Both the position numbers and the translations under genes were made by a program. From NCBI GenBank assembly GCA_963769665.1, contig CAVYMQ010000003.1, positions 372,001 to 436,000 on the forward strand: DNA of 64,000 nucleotides. The letters are read 5' to 3'. The DNA is from JACCTU01 sp963769665 (GTDB lineage: Bacteria > Actinomycetota > Thermoleophilia > Gaiellales > Gaiellaceae). Under the pieces are notes generated by a model. The model was not told the DNA's origin. It saw only the letters and a list, made by a program, of their open reading frames with translations, and did no database searches. Each line of letters opens with the position of its first letter. Within the stretch, counting starts at the first letter, position 1. This document shows, one piece after another, positions 53,135-63,304 of the stretch.

Positions 53135-54021
53135 GAGTCACCGCCGCGATCACGACGTACAACCGGGCGCGATTCCTGCCGGGCGCTCTCGAGAGCATCT
53201 TCGCGCAGACGCGAGCCGCGGACGAGGTACTCGTCGTCGACGACGGCTCGACCGACGAGACTTCGAGCGTCCTTGCCGGCTACGGGGATCGGATCCGCGT
53301 CGTGCGACAGGAGAACGCCGGGCGCTCGGGCGCGCGAAACCGCGCCGTCCTGGAAGCCGGCAGCGAGCTGCTCTCGTTCCTCGACTCCGACGATCGCTGG
53401 CTGCCCGACAAGCTCGAGCGCCAGGCGCCGGTGCTCGAGAGCGACGAGCGGGTGGCGATGGTGCACGGCCACGTCGACGTGATCGACGCGGCCGGAGACG
53501 TGATCCTGGACGAGACCGCGCGGCACCACGAGCTCTTCAGCGCAGCCCACCGGAACGGTGTCACGTACGCTGGCTACGCGTTCGACTGTCGCTGCTTCTC
53601 GTCGGCGCTGACCGCCCGCGTCTCCGCGCTCCGTGACGTCGGCCTCTACGACCCCGAGCTCCTGCTCGACGACTACGACCTGTACCTCCGGCTTGCGCTC
53701 GAGCGCGAGATCGTCTTCCTCGAGGGGCCGCCCATGACCCTGTACCGCCACCATGAGGAGCAGATGACGACGTACGAGCTGACGATGGGTCAGATCCAGA
53801 CGGCCGAGAAGCACCTGCGGCTGCTGGACGAGCGCCCCGATGTCCCGGACCGCGATCTCGCCCGGCGGAACTTCGAGCTGATGCTCGCGCGCTCGTGGGC
53901 CGTGCTCGGCGACCAGGGCGCGTCGCGGCGCCACCTGCTCCGAGCGCTTCGCCTCGACCCTGGGCTCCTCCGCCGACCGTGGGTGCCGCGGCGGCTCGTC
54001 GCCTCGCTCGTCAAGCGTTGA
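53131..54021 (+). CDS. Glycosyltransferase family 2
   Basis: 296 residues, intact, from GTG 53131. Short-type GT2: VTAAITTYNRARFLPGALESIF, VLVVDDGSTDETSSVL, ENAGRSGARNRAV and SFLDSDDRWLPDKLERQ (the DxD site is DSDD), with an acceptor domain containing GLYDPELLLDDYDLYLRLAL and MTLYRHHEEQMTTYE. No membrane helices, so it is cytoplasmic or membrane-peripheral. Inverting GT-A fold; donor unknown. Coupled on both sides. Confidence 0.9.
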   Translation: MRVTAAITTYNRARFLPGALESIFAQTRAADEVLVVDDGSTDETSSVLAGYGDRIRVVRQENAGRSGARNRAVLEAGSELLSFLDSDDRWLPDKLERQAPVLESDERVAMVHGHVDVIDAAGDVILDETARHHELFSAAHRNGVTYAGYAFDCRCFSSALTARVSALRDVGLYDPELLLDDYDLYLRLALEREIVFLEGPPMTLYRHHEEQMTTYELTMGQIQTAEKHLRLLDERPDVPDRDLARRNFELMLARSWAVLGDQGASRRHLLRALRLDPGLLRRPWVPRRLVASLVKR

Positions 54022-55069
54022 GGCTTGCGCTCCTCACCGAGATCCCGGCGCCGTACCGGATCCCCCTCTTCAACGCGCTGTCGGAACGCCTCGACCTGCG
54101 CGTGCTCTTGCTCGCCGAGCGCGACCCCCGTCGCGGCTTCTATGAACTGCACCGCGACGAGTGGCGCTTCGACCATCGCGTGCTGCGCGGCCGGCAGCTT
54201 CGGCGCGGCGGGCGCTGGCTCGTGCTCAACCGCGGCGTCCTGCGGGAGCTGCACCGCTTCCGTCCCGATGCGGTCGCGGTGGGCGGCTGGAACCAGCCGG
54301 CGTTCTGGGTTGCGCTCGCGTACTGCCGGGCTCGGCGCATCCCGCTGCTCGTCTGGATCGAGCGACCGCTCGTGACGCGCGCTCCGAGGCTCGGCCGCTC
54401 GCGTTCGCCCGAAGCCGCGATGGTGCGCGGAGCTTCGGGCGCCTACGTCCCCGGCACCGCGGCCGCCGAGTACGCGCGCTCGCTGGGCGTCGAGCCGCTC
54501 GAAACGGCGCCGAACGCGGTCGACGCCTCGATCTTCGAGCAGGCCGCGGTCGATCGTGCCGAGCGCAAGCGGCTGCATGTTCCTCTACGTCGGGCGGCTC
54601 GACCGCGAGAAGGGGCTTGACACGCTGCTCGAGGCGTTCCGCGACGTGCCGGGCGAACTCGTGCTCGTCGGGGAGGGGGCCGACGAGGAGCGCGCGACGC
54701 GGCCTGGCGGGCGCGTCCGTCCGCTTCAAGGGCCCGATAGAGCCGCGACGAGCCGTCGCGTACTACCGCGACGCCGACGTCTTCGTCCTGCCTTCGCGCT
54801 CCGAGCCCTGGGGGATGGTGCTGAACGAGGCCGCGGCCGGGGCTTGCGCTCTGTCGCGACCGAGGAGTCCGGTGCGCGCACAGGACCTGATCGAGGACGG
54901 CGGCAACGGCTTCCTCGTCCGCCGCGGACGACGTCGGCCGCCCTCCGCGACGCGCTGCGGCGGCTGGCGGACGGACTCCGGCGCTGCGCCGCGAGTACGG
55001 CGCGCGCTCGCTCGAGCTCGCGGGACGATTCACGCCGGAAGCCTGGGCGGCAGGGTCGCGGCTCGCTAA
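54018..55069 (+). CDS. Glycosyltransferase family 4 (frameshifted)
   Basis: About 350 residues from TTG 54018 (TTGA overlap). LLTEIPAPYRIPLFNALSERL, VGGWNQPAFWVALAYCRAR, YVPGTAAAEYARSLGV, TAPNAVDASIFE, then in a second frame FLYVGRLDREKGLDTLLEAF, LVLVGEGADEER, FKGPIEPRRAVAYYRDADVFVLP and SEPWGMVLNEAAAG (E-x7-E-like). Breaks near 54,580, 54,705, 54,845 and three more before the TAA at 55,067. The EIPxPYRxPLFN opening is a GT4 subgroup mark. Confidence 0.78.
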
Positions 55070-55910
55070 GCGCGGCCGGTCGTGCACGGCGACGAACTGG
55101 TCGTCGCTGAGCTTCGAGTCGTCGATGCCCGTGAGCTCGAGCGGCGCGCGGCACGTACGGCTCGCCGGACACGTAGTGCGCGACGAGCAGCAGCCGCTCG
55201 CCGCCCGTCCGGCTTCAGCTGCTTGTGGTAGCCGCAGGTGTCCGCGAAGACGACGGTTCCGGGGATCCCCTCGCAGAGCACCCAGTCGCTCTCGGGCACG
55301 ATCTGCGGCGAGCTGCTCGTCGGTGCGCCGCGCCTTCTCGTCGCGCTCGGGGAGCTCCCGGCGCGTCGCCGAGCGGGTGCGTGCGCGGGGCGTACTGAAC
55401 GGCCCGGCCGCCGCGGTCACGTCGGTGAAGTAGACGAACATCTTCACGTTCATGACGTCGTCGGCGTCGCGGTGCCAGAGCTGCGTCTCGATCGCGGGGC
55501 CGGCGGTCGGGTGCGTGTGCCAGACGTCGAGCGCGCGGAGCGTGCTGCGCAGGCGCAGGTAGCCGTTCGCGACCGCGAGCGCGCGCGGGTGGAGCGCGAT
55601 CTGCGCGAAGATCGGCCGCGTCGCAGCTCGGTATCGGCCCAGCTTCGTCTTGAACGTTTCCTTGCTGCCTTCGTCGGCGTGCCGTGCGGGGGCGCGGCGC
55701 TTCGTAGCCGCGTGACCGCGCGGCCGCCTCGTCGAGGATCGCGGTCACCGAAGAGGTCCGCCAGGTCGAGATGACGACGCCGTCCCGGCGCAGGCGAGCG
55801 ATCTCGTCGGGGAGCTCGGCGGCGCCTCGGACGGGCCGGCGCGGTCCGGTTCCGGAGTCGCCAGCGCGTCGCGTGAGGCGATCGTCCAGGCGCGTCTTGA
55901 TCGCGGACAC
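55066..55910 (-). CDS. Phytanoyl-CoA dioxygenase-like (PhyH) protein (frameshifted)
   Basis: About 280 residues from GTG 55910. Pieces in three frames line up: RRDGVVISTWRTSSVTAILDEA, LWHRDADDVMNVKMFVYFTDV (His-x-Asp iron ligands), GPFSTPRARTRSA, SDWVLCEGIPGTVVFADTCGYHKQLKPDG (second His) and DSKLSDDQFVAVHDRP. This is the Fe(II)/2-oxoglutarate PhyH fold; bacterial members hydroxylate small molecules, sometimes in glycan or antibiotic loci. Breaks near 55,735, 55,690, 55,620, 55,305 and 55,220. Converges on the GT4 gene. Confidence 0.75.
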
Positions 55911-55917
55911 GGTCGTG

Positions 55918-55935
55918 AGCCTATCGAGGTACGCT
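55918..55935. promoter_or_regulatory. Divergent pair of leaderless-type -10 boxes
   Basis: Minus-strand TAGGCT (55923-55918) ends 7 bases before the GTG at 55910. Plus-strand TACGCT (55930-55935) ends 7 bases before 55943, where the oxidoreductase frame begins (GCC GGC GTC). The missing start codon there may be another base error. Confidence 0.45.
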
Positions 55936-55942
55936 CGCCCGC

Positions 55943-56767
55943 GCCGGCGTCACCGTCGCGATCGTCGGGCGCGGATTCGGCCGCGCCGTCCACGCACCGG
56001 GCGGTGCTCGCCGACGCGCAGGTGCTCGGCGGGGCCGCCGAGAAGGGTGGCGCGGCTCGTCGACCCAGCCGACGTCGTGAGCGTCGCCACCCCATCGGCC
56101 GCGCTCCGCAGGTGGCGCTCGCGGCCCTCCGCGCGGGCACTCGGTGCTCTGCGAGAAGCCGCTTGCTACGACGGTCGCCGACGCGGAGGAGCTCGCGACC
56201 GCGGGGCGCGGCGTGCCGGCCGTCGTCAGCTTCTGCTATCGCGCCCTGCCGGCGTTCGTGCGCTTCCGCGAGCTGCTCGCAGACGAGCCTCGGGTCGACT
56301 GGACCGCGCCCTCGCGGCTTCGGCCCGGACCGCCGGGATGGAAGGACGACCTGGAGCAGGGCGGCGCGCTGTCCGCCTACGGCGTGCACGCGCTCGACTA
56401 CGCGCGCTGGCTGCTCGGCGGGGCCCGGTCACGAGGCGAAGGGGAGCCGAAGGAGGACGCCTTCCACGCCGAGCTTGCGCACGAGGGCGGCCGTCGCACG
56501 CAGCTCCCGTCTCGCTGGTCGCGCGGAGCGCGTGCACCGGCTCGCGTCGGGCGGTCTGCGCTCGAGAACGACAGCGCCCTACCCGGTCGGCGCGTTCACG
56601 CTCAGACCGCGGTCGCGCGGTCGCCGTTCACGGCTACCGGCGCCTCCGGCGGAGGACGGGCGGGTCGCGCCGTTGGCGCTGGTGCTCGCGTTGCTCGGAG
56701 ACCGAGCGCGCCCGACTTCACGGACGGCAGGCAAGCCCAGCGCCTGCTGGACGCGGTCGCACGCTAG
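55943..56767 (+). CDS. Gfo/Idh/MocA-family oxidoreductase (frameshifted)
   Basis: About 275 residues, start codon lost or miscalled near 55,943. GVTVAIVGRGFGRAVHAP is the NAD(P)-binding loop; DPADVVSVATPSA follows, then CEKPLATTVADAEEL (the EKP active-site motif), VVSFCYRALPAFVRFRELL, and GALSAYGVHALDYARWLLGG. These are the Gfo/Idh/MocA hallmarks: NAD(P)-linked oxidation or reduction of a sugar. Breaks near 56,015, 56,045, 56,120, 56,145 and 56,430. Its TAG is part of the next gene's -10 box. Confidence 0.75.
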
Positions 56768-56770
56768 GCT
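56765..56770 (+). promoter_or_regulatory. Leaderless-type -10 box overlapping a stop codon
   Basis: TAGGCT ends 7 bases before the GTG at 56778; its TAG is the stop of the oxidoreductase. Same stop/promoter sharing as at 23868-23873. Confidence 0.5.
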
Positions 56771-56777
56771 GCTCGCC

Positions 56778-58051
56778 GTGAGCACCGAAGTCGAGCGCGC
56801 GAACGAGGTCGTCCTCGGTAGGATCACGAGCTGTCAGGGTTGCGGCGCGGCCGTGCAGCAGGTGCTCGACCTCGGTCGCACGCGCCGTGCGACTCGCTGC
56901 TGACCGAGGAGCTGCTGGCGAGCCGGAGACGCACTTCCCGCTTGTCTTCTGCCGCTGCACCGCGTGCGGGCTTGCGCAGCTCGACTACGCGGCGGACCGC
57001 CGGAGCGTCGTCTTCTTCCCCGAGTACCCGTACCGCACCGCGATGACCGGTCTGCTGCAAGGAGCACTTCCGCAGCCTCACCCGGACGCGTCACCGAGCG
57101 GCTCGGGCTCGGGCGCGACGACCTTGCGATCGACATCGGCTCGAACGACGGGACGCTGCTGCCAGGGCTTCCAGGAGCGAAGGCGTGCGAGTGCTCGGTA
57201 TCGAGCCGACCGACATCGCCAAGATCGCGGTCGAGAACGGCGTGCCCACCGTGTCAGGCGTTCTTCGGCGAGGACGTCGCTGACAGGTTTGTCGCCGAGC
57301 ACGGTCGCGCTGCCGTCGTCACCGGCACGAACATGTTCGCGCACGTGAACAACCTCTTCCCCGGAATCCGCGCGGCGTTGCGCGGCTGATCGGCGACGAC
57401 GGCGCGTTCGTCTCGGAGTCGCACTACCTCCTCAACCTGCGTCGAGGAGCTTCAGTACGACACGATCTACCACGAGCACCTGCGCTTTTACTCGTTGAAG
57501 CCGATGATCGAGATCTTCGAGCGCGCAGGCTTCTCGATCTTCGACGTCGAGCGCGTGCCGACGCACGGAGGCTCGATCCGCGTCTGGGCCGACCGCGGCA
57601 AGCGCGACGTCTCGCCGCGCGTCGCCGAGCTCGTGCAGCTCGAGGAAGAGCGCGGCTCGTACGACGGCGCGGCGTTCGACCGCTTCCGCGAGCGGGTCAG
57701 TCGCACGCGAAGCTGGCGCCTGCTGGAGCTGCTCGTCGAGGCTCGCAAGGAAGGCCCGATCGTCGGCATCGGCGCGCCAGGCCGCGCGAGCACGCTGCTC
57801 GCCTACACCGGCGTCACGCCCGAGCTCGTCGACTCGATCGTCGAGCTGCACGGGCTCGCTGAAGATCGGTCAGTACACGCCCGGCGACGCACATCCCGAT
57901 CGTCGACGAGCGCACGCTCTACGAGCGGCAGCCGCCGCACGCGCTCGTGCTCTCCTGGCACATCGGCGACGCGATCATGCCGAAGATCCGCGAACGCGGA
58001 TACCGCGGCAAGTTCATCGTCCCGCTGCCCGAGCCGCGCGTCGTCGACTAG
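56778..58051 (+). CDS. Sugar C-methyltransferase (zinc-ribbon type; frameshifted)
   Basis: About 425 residues from GTG 56778. N-terminal zinc ribbon CQGCGAAVQQVLDLG, LVFCRCTACGLAQLDY; motif I LAIDIGSNDGTLL; VVTGTNMFAHVNNL; ESHYLLNL, IYHEHLRFYSLKP; C-terminal domain VGIGAPGRASTLL, LVLSWHIGDAIMPKIRERGYRG. This three-part layout (Methyltransf_13, SAM domain, Methyltransf_14) is that of NovU/TylC3-like enzymes, which add a methyl to C3 or C5 of dTDP-4-keto sugars. Breaks near 56,880, 56,925, 57,085, 57,190, 57,255, 57,390, 57,440, 57,865 and 57,885. Confidence 0.82.
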
Positions 58052-58058
58052 CGCACAC

Positions 58059-59377
58059 TTGCGCGTCTTCTTCATCGGCGGGCACCTGCCGCTCGCCGGG
58101 CCACTCGGTGCGCGCGCCGACCGTCGTGATCCGCGAGGCGCTCGCGGCGCTCCGCGCGCTGGGCCACGAGGTCGTCTTCCAGCCGCTCCTGTCGCCCGAC
58201 GCGCGAGCCCGCCTTCGGAGGCCGGAGGCGCGGGGCGCTCGAATGGGCGCGCGCGCGCGGGCATCGAGCTGCTCCCGACGCTGTACGCGCCGCCCGACGC
58301 CGCCGGCGTCCACCCCCGGCTGCTCGCTTCGTCAGGCGGTCTCGCGCGACCCGGGCGTCTTCTACCCGTCGTACGCGCAGCGCAGGAGAGTCGCGCGGCG
58401 TGTCGGGCTGTCCGACGCGGACGTCGTCTTCCACCTCTGGTCGCAGCGCCGCGTTCGCGGCCTGCGCGGAGGTCGAGACGCCCGTCTTCGCGTACGCCGG
58501 CAACCCGGACCACTACTCGATCGCAGCACGCCTCAAGCACCCCGGCTCTTCGGGATTCCCGACGGCGACGCTCCGCAACCGCGCTCAAGCTCCGCTTTGG
58601 CAAGGCGCGCGTACCGTCGCTTCGAGGACTCGTGGTCGGGCTGCGAGACGACCGGTTCGCATCGCGTCGTCTCCGACGCCGACTTCTACACGGCACGGGC
58701 CACCCGCGCGCGTTCTATCTCCAGAACATGTGGCCGAAGCTCGGCGAGGGGCCCGGCGACGCTGCCGAGCCGACGGCAACGATCGTCGGCAACATCGGGG
58801 CGCAGTACGCCACCGGGAACACGTTCGGCGCGCTGGTTCCTCGGCACGGAGGTGCTGCCGGCAGCTCGACCGCCTGCTCGGAGACGACTACGAGGTGCAC
58901 CTCTACGGCACCGGTCACTTCTCCGGCGGGTCGCCGAGGCCCGACGCCCCCGCGTCACGAACCGCGGCTTCGTCGACGACATCGACGCGGAGCTTCCGCT
59001 CGGCGAAGGTCTTCCTGCTCGCGAACAACGCCAACCCGGACTTCGTCGTCGGGCACACCCGCGTTCTCCACGCGTGGTCGCTCGGCTCGTGCCTGGTCGC
59101 GCACGCGAACATGGCGACGCGCGATGCCCGAGATCGTGCACGGCGAGAACGCGCTGCTCGGCGAGGACCGGCGGCCGAGTCGCCGAGCACGTCGCGGCCG
59201 CGTGCTCGCGACGACGCTCTGCGCGCACGGATCGCCGAGGGCGGCCGCGCGCACGTGGGAGCGGCGAGTTCACGACCCGAGGTCGTCGGGAAGGGGCTCG
59301 ACCGCCGCATCGAGTCCTACCTCAGACTCGGTTCGGCGTCCCCTGCCGGACGGCGCCCCACTCCTGCTCGACGTTGA
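58059..59377 (+). CDS. Glycosyltransferase, GT4-like (frameshifted)
   Basis: About 440 residues from TTG 58059. RVFFIGGHLPLAG, TVVIREALAALRALGHEVVF, GVFYPSYAQRR, DADVVFHLWSQRR, VFAYAGNPDHYSIAARLKHP, FYLQNMWPKLGEG, DYEVHLYGTGHFSGG, VFLLANNANPDFVVGHTRVL and EIVHGENALLGED. The order (glycine loop, NxDH, late HGxNxLL) fits a GT-B enzyme, but the usual E-x7-E is not cleanly visible. Roughly ten breaks. Ends convergent with the Wzt gene, overlapping about 55 bases. Confidence 0.65.
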
Positions 59378-60615
59378 CAACGCCCAGGTAGTCGCGCGCA
59401 CGCCTCGGGTCCTCGACGTGCCCGCGCGCGCCGACCACCTCGAACTCGATCGCGCCGTTGAGGTAGTCCTGCGCCACGCTCGAGAGCACGTAGAGGTCGA
59501 TCGCGTAGTTGCCGCGGCGCAACGGCAGGCTCGGGACCTCGACCGGCAGCTCGAACGTGCCCCGGCTGGAGGTCGACCTCGAGGGTGCCGGACGTGAGCG
59601 TGAATACGAGCGTCCCCTCGAGCGTCGTGACCTTGAGCAGCACCTCGAGGCGCGTCGTCGGCGACACGCGCGCGCAGGCCGAGCCACGATCCGCAGCGGC
59701 TCGCGCTCGAAGAAGACGCCGGTCGTGTCGCCGTCTCCGTCGACGAGGCGGACGTCTCGAAGAGAACCTCGCCGTGCGTCTGCTTCGCGACACCACGGCG
59801 GATCTCCGGGTCGGTCAGGTCGGCGTACCCCGGCTCCAGCGACGCGTGTCCCTCGCGCAGGTACTCGGCCACCACGTCGCCGGGCGCGCCGAGGGCGCGC
59901 ACGCGCCCTGCGTCGAGCCAGAGGCAGCGAGTCCGCGAGCGAGGTGATCGCCGCCATGTTGTGGCTGACGAACAGCACCGTGCGGCCCTCGCCGCTGACC
60001 TCGCCCATCTTGCCGAGGCACTTGCGCTGGAACGCCGCGTCGCCGACCGCGAGCACCTCGTCGACGATCAGGATCTCCGGCTCGAGGTGCGCCGCGACGG
60101 CGAACGCGAGCCGCAGGTACATCCCGCTCGAGTAGCGCTTGACCGGCGTGTCGATGAACCGCTCGACCTCGGCGAAGGCGACGATCTCGTCGAACTTGCG
60201 CGCGATCTCGCGCGCGCCGCATGCCGAGGATGGCGCCGTTCAGGAAGATGTTCTCGCGGCCGGTCAGCTCGGGGTGGAAGCCGGTGCCGACCTCGAGCAG
60301 CGAGCCGACGCGGCCCCAGATGCGCGCCTCGCCCTCGGTCGGCTCGGTGATCCGCGAGAGGATCTTCAGCAGCGTGCTCTTGCCGGCGCCGTTGCGGCCG
60401 ATGATGCCGAGCACCTCGCCCCGCTCGACGTCGAAGGAGACGTCGTCGAGCGCCCACAGCGTCTCGCGCGGCTTGCGCGCTTGCGCTGCGCGCGCGGTGC
60501 AGACGCGGCTGCGGCCGCGCCGGCGATCGCCTCGCGCAGCGTGCCGTGCAAGACGCTCGCGCTCGCCGAGGCGGTAGCGCTTGCCGAGGTCGCGGACCTC
60601 GATCGCGAGCGTCAG
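59322..60615 (-). CDS. wzt: Polysaccharide ABC exporter ATPase, Wzt type (frameshifted)
   Basis: About 432 residues. ATPase domain: IEVRDLGKRYRLGERERL, Walker A GIIGRNGAGKSTLL, GSLLEVGTGFHPELTGREN, signature YSSGMYLRLAFAVA, Walker B ILIVDEVLAVGD, H-loop VLFVSHNM. A further 180-residue C-terminal domain (VDGDGDTTGVFFEREPLRI, PSLPLRRGNYAIDLYVLSS) is the Wzt carbohydrate-binding beta-sandwich that reads a chain-end modification. The likely start is a CTG at 60615 overlapping the permease TGA. Breaks near 60,220, 59,925, 59,760, 59,690 and 59,565. Confidence 0.85.
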
Positions 60616-61466
60616 ACGATGTCGGCAAAGGTGCGCTCGATGCGGCGGAAGTAGAGGACGCCGGCCGCGAGCACGACGAGAGCCGGACGCGGCCGAGAGC
60701 GCGACGTGACGCGGTCGTCGGGCGGGACGCCGCCGAGCAGCGACCAGCGGAAGCCGTCGACCACGCCCGCCATCGGATTCAGCCCGTAGAGGTCGGCGAA
60801 CGCGCCCGTCCAGCAGCTCGCTCGAGTACACGACCGGAGTCGCGAACAGCCAGAGCTGGAGCAGGAACGGGACGACGTAGCGGACGTCGCGGTACTTGAC
60901 GTTCAGCGCGGCGAGCCAGGAGCCGACGCCGATCGCCGTCGCCATCGCGAGCACGATGAACGGGAACACGAAGAGCACTCGCGGCAGACCCGGGTAGACG
61001 CCGTAGCCGGCCATCACGACGAGCAGCAACGCCGAACGCGAGCAGCGAGGTCGACGAGCCCGGCGAGGACCGGCGCGATCGGCGCGGCGAGGCGCGGGAA
61101 GTAGACCTTCGTGATCAGCGCCGCGTTGCCGACGAGGCTGCCCGACGCGAGCGTGACCGCGTTCGCGAAGAAGAGCCAGAGCACCGAGCCCGCGAGCGCG
61201 AGCAGCGGGTACGGCATCCCCTCGGAGTAAAGCCCGGCGAGGCGCCCGAAGAAGAGCGTGAAGACGACCATGTCATGAGCGGCTGGAGCACCGCCCAGGC
61301 GACGCCGAGGAGCGTCTGCTTGTAGCGCACCTTCAGGTCGCGCCAGGCGAGGAAGAAGAGCAGCTCGCGGTAGCGCCCAGAGCTCCCGGAGCCCGAGGCT
61401 GATCCCGCGCGCCGGCGGGCGGATGACGCGGGGCGCGGCCCGGCCGGGTGCAACCGTTACTGCCAC
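60612..61466 (-). CDS. wzm: Polysaccharide ABC exporter permease, Wzm type (frameshifted)
   Basis: About 286 residues from GTG 61466. LFFLAWRDLKVRYKQTLLGVAWAVLQPLMT is the ABC-2 permease opening (split here into two frames), followed by VVFTLFFGRLAGLYSEGMPYPLLALAG, FFANAVTLASGSLVGNAALI, KVYFPRLAAPIAPVLAG, ALNVKYRDVRYVVPFLLQLWLFATPVVYSS and the ending YFRRIERTFADIV. These match Wzm/TagG-type O-antigen and teichoic-acid permeases. Breaks near 61,370, 61,275, 61,035, 60,810 and 60,690. A TACAGT box lies 8 bases upstream. Confidence 0.87.
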
Positions 61467-61474
61467 CGCGGAAG

Positions 61475-61480
61475 ACTGTA
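61475..61480 (-). promoter_or_regulatory. Leaderless-type -10 box for wzm-wzt
   Basis: TACAGT on the minus strand ends 8 bases before the GTG at 61466. It sits in the 45-base gap after the upstream methyltransferase and would allow separate expression of the exporter. Confidence 0.55.
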
Positions 61481-61511
61481 GCCGAGCGCCCAGGCGCTCT
61501 CCTGCGCGCGC

Positions 61512-62496
61512 TTAGGGCTTCCTGACGGCCAGGCAGTGCAGCTTGTAGCCGAGGTCGAGCTCCTCGAGCAGCCGTTCGACCTCCGCACGCCGTGCACCGA
61601 ACGGCCGCGGCAAGCGCGTCGCCGGTGACGTCGGCGTCGCAGTACGGCTCGCGGTAGGTGAGCCACTCGAGCACGGGTCGAGCGACGCGACTCGCGTCTG
61701 CGTCTCGACGACGTCGAAGCCCTCGCGTTCGAGCAGCGTCGCGAAGCGTCGGGGCGAGAAGTAGAGCAGATGGTTGCGGCCGTCGAACGTCGCGGCCCGC
61801 TCGTGCAGGACGCGCGTCGCGAGGCTGTCGACGTTCGGGACGATCAGGTACGAGCGCGCCGCCCGGCTGGAGCAGCCGCCGGACCTCGGCGCAGAAACTC
61901 GCGCGGCCGGTTGACGTGCTCGAGCACGGAGAGCACCGTGACGACGTCGAAGCTCACCGTCGAGCTCCTCGATCGGCGTGTCGACCGCCTCGAGCGCGAG
62001 CTCGTCGCGCGCGTACGCGAGCGCGCGACGCCCGAACTCCGTGCCGAGCCCGCTCCAGCCGCGCTCGGTCGCCAGGTGCAGGAAGAGGCCGATCGACGTG
62101 CCCACGTCGAGCAGCGAACCCGCGCCGCGGTACGGCTCGAGCTCGTCGAGGATCTCGGCGAACTTCGCGCGGTCGAGCTCGAGCTGACGCTGGCGACGTG
62201 AGCACGTCGACCCAGAGGTCGTTGCGACCCTCCCTCGCGGTACTCGTCGAGCACGACGTCGTCGATCGACCTGCGGGTTCGAGAAGACGAGCGAGCACTC
62301 GTCGCAGCGAACGATCGGGTAGCCGCGCTTGACGAACAGCGTCGTGTGCGCCTCGCCGCCGCAGGTCGGACACGGGACGTGCCGCGCGAACCGCTCGGCG
62401 ACGCGCCCGGTCGCGGGGTCGAGCAGTCGCGTCGAGCTCGCGCTCCTTTGCGGCGAAGTAGCGGTCGCGCCCGTCTCCGGTCGAGGCTCCGGTCAC
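61512..62496 (-). CDS. Zinc-ribbon class I methyltransferase (frameshifted)
   Basis: About 328 residues from GTG 62496 (GTGA overlap). RYFAAKERELDATARP, a zinc ribbon (CPTCGGEAHTTLF...RCDECSLVFSNPQ), motif I LLDVGTSIGLFLHLATERGW, GTEFGRRALAYARDE, FDVVTVLSVLEHVNRP, YLIVPNVDSLATRVL, GRNHLLYFSPRRFATLLEREGF, and the ending LHCLAVRKP. The zinc ribbon plus HLxYFSxxxLxxLL layout is common in exopolysaccharide clusters. At least seven breaks. Substrate unknown; possibly the chain-end methylation read by Wzt. Confidence 0.78.
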
Positions 62497-63304
62497 GCTT
62501 TCCGCATGGCGCGCCACGTGTGCCGATGTGCCGAGTGAATGTGCTCGTCGCGCGACGGGACGCGAACAGCCAGCTCGCCGGTGTTCTCGTACGACGTCGT
62601 CGCTCAGTAGCCGATCTCGCCGAGCGCTCGAAGACGGCGGGCCGGCGCCAGGTGCGGGTCGTACTCGAAGAAGCAGCGCCGACCGGAGTCGCGCGAGCAG
62701 CTCGAGCTCAGCGAGCAGGATCGGCACGTCGCGGCCGCATCGGTGACGAGCTTCCGAGCGCCGGCTTCGCGAACGCGGGTGCTCGTCGAGGATCTCGCCG
62801 AGCGTGCGCGCCGGAGCTCCTCGTCACCGCCGACCGAGCCTGCGCGGTGCCGCAGGCGCGCGTCGATCGACCGCATGCTCGGACGCGTCGACGAAGGCGT
62901 GCTCGAGCTCGAGCGGACGAGTCGACCCGGTCGCGTTGCGCTCGAGCAGCGCGAAGAAGCGGTGTCACCCTCGACGCAGAGCGACCGGCGACGCCGACTC
63001 CGCCGCGCGATCAGCCGCGCGGTGTCGCCGACGTTGGCTGCCGATGTCCGACGACCGGGCCCGCCGAGCTCCGCCGCGATCTGCGCCGACGTGCCGGCCG
63101 TACGCGGGTGGTTCGTGCGATAGAAGGGCAGCTCGTCCGAGAGCGGCGCTCGAGCTCCGACCTCCGCCGAGCGTAGTCGTACGAGCGGATCGCCGAGCCG
63201 ACCAGGAGCGTCGCGACGGGGATCGCAAGGTCGAGGGGCGCGCCCGGCAGCGTCGCGGGTCGAGCCGGAGGATGCCGCGCCAGACCGCGCTCCGCCGCCT
63301 TCAT
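62493..63304 (-). CDS. FkbM-family methyltransferase (frameshifted)
   Basis: About 270 residues from ATG 63304. LDLAIPVATLLVGSAIRSYD, ELPFYRTNHPRTAGTSAQIAA, VGDTARLIARR (motif I region), VEGDTRFFALLERNA (motif II, VEGD), ARKLVTDADGRDVPILLAELELL (the D-x-DG-D-P motif IV of FkbM), FFEYDPHLAP, LGEIGY, and YENTGELAVRVPSRDEHIHSA at the end. FkbM enzymes O-methylate sugars or polyketides. About ten breaks; the stop TGA (62,495-62,493) overlaps the next GTG. Second FkbM gene in the window after 31,155. Confidence 0.72.
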
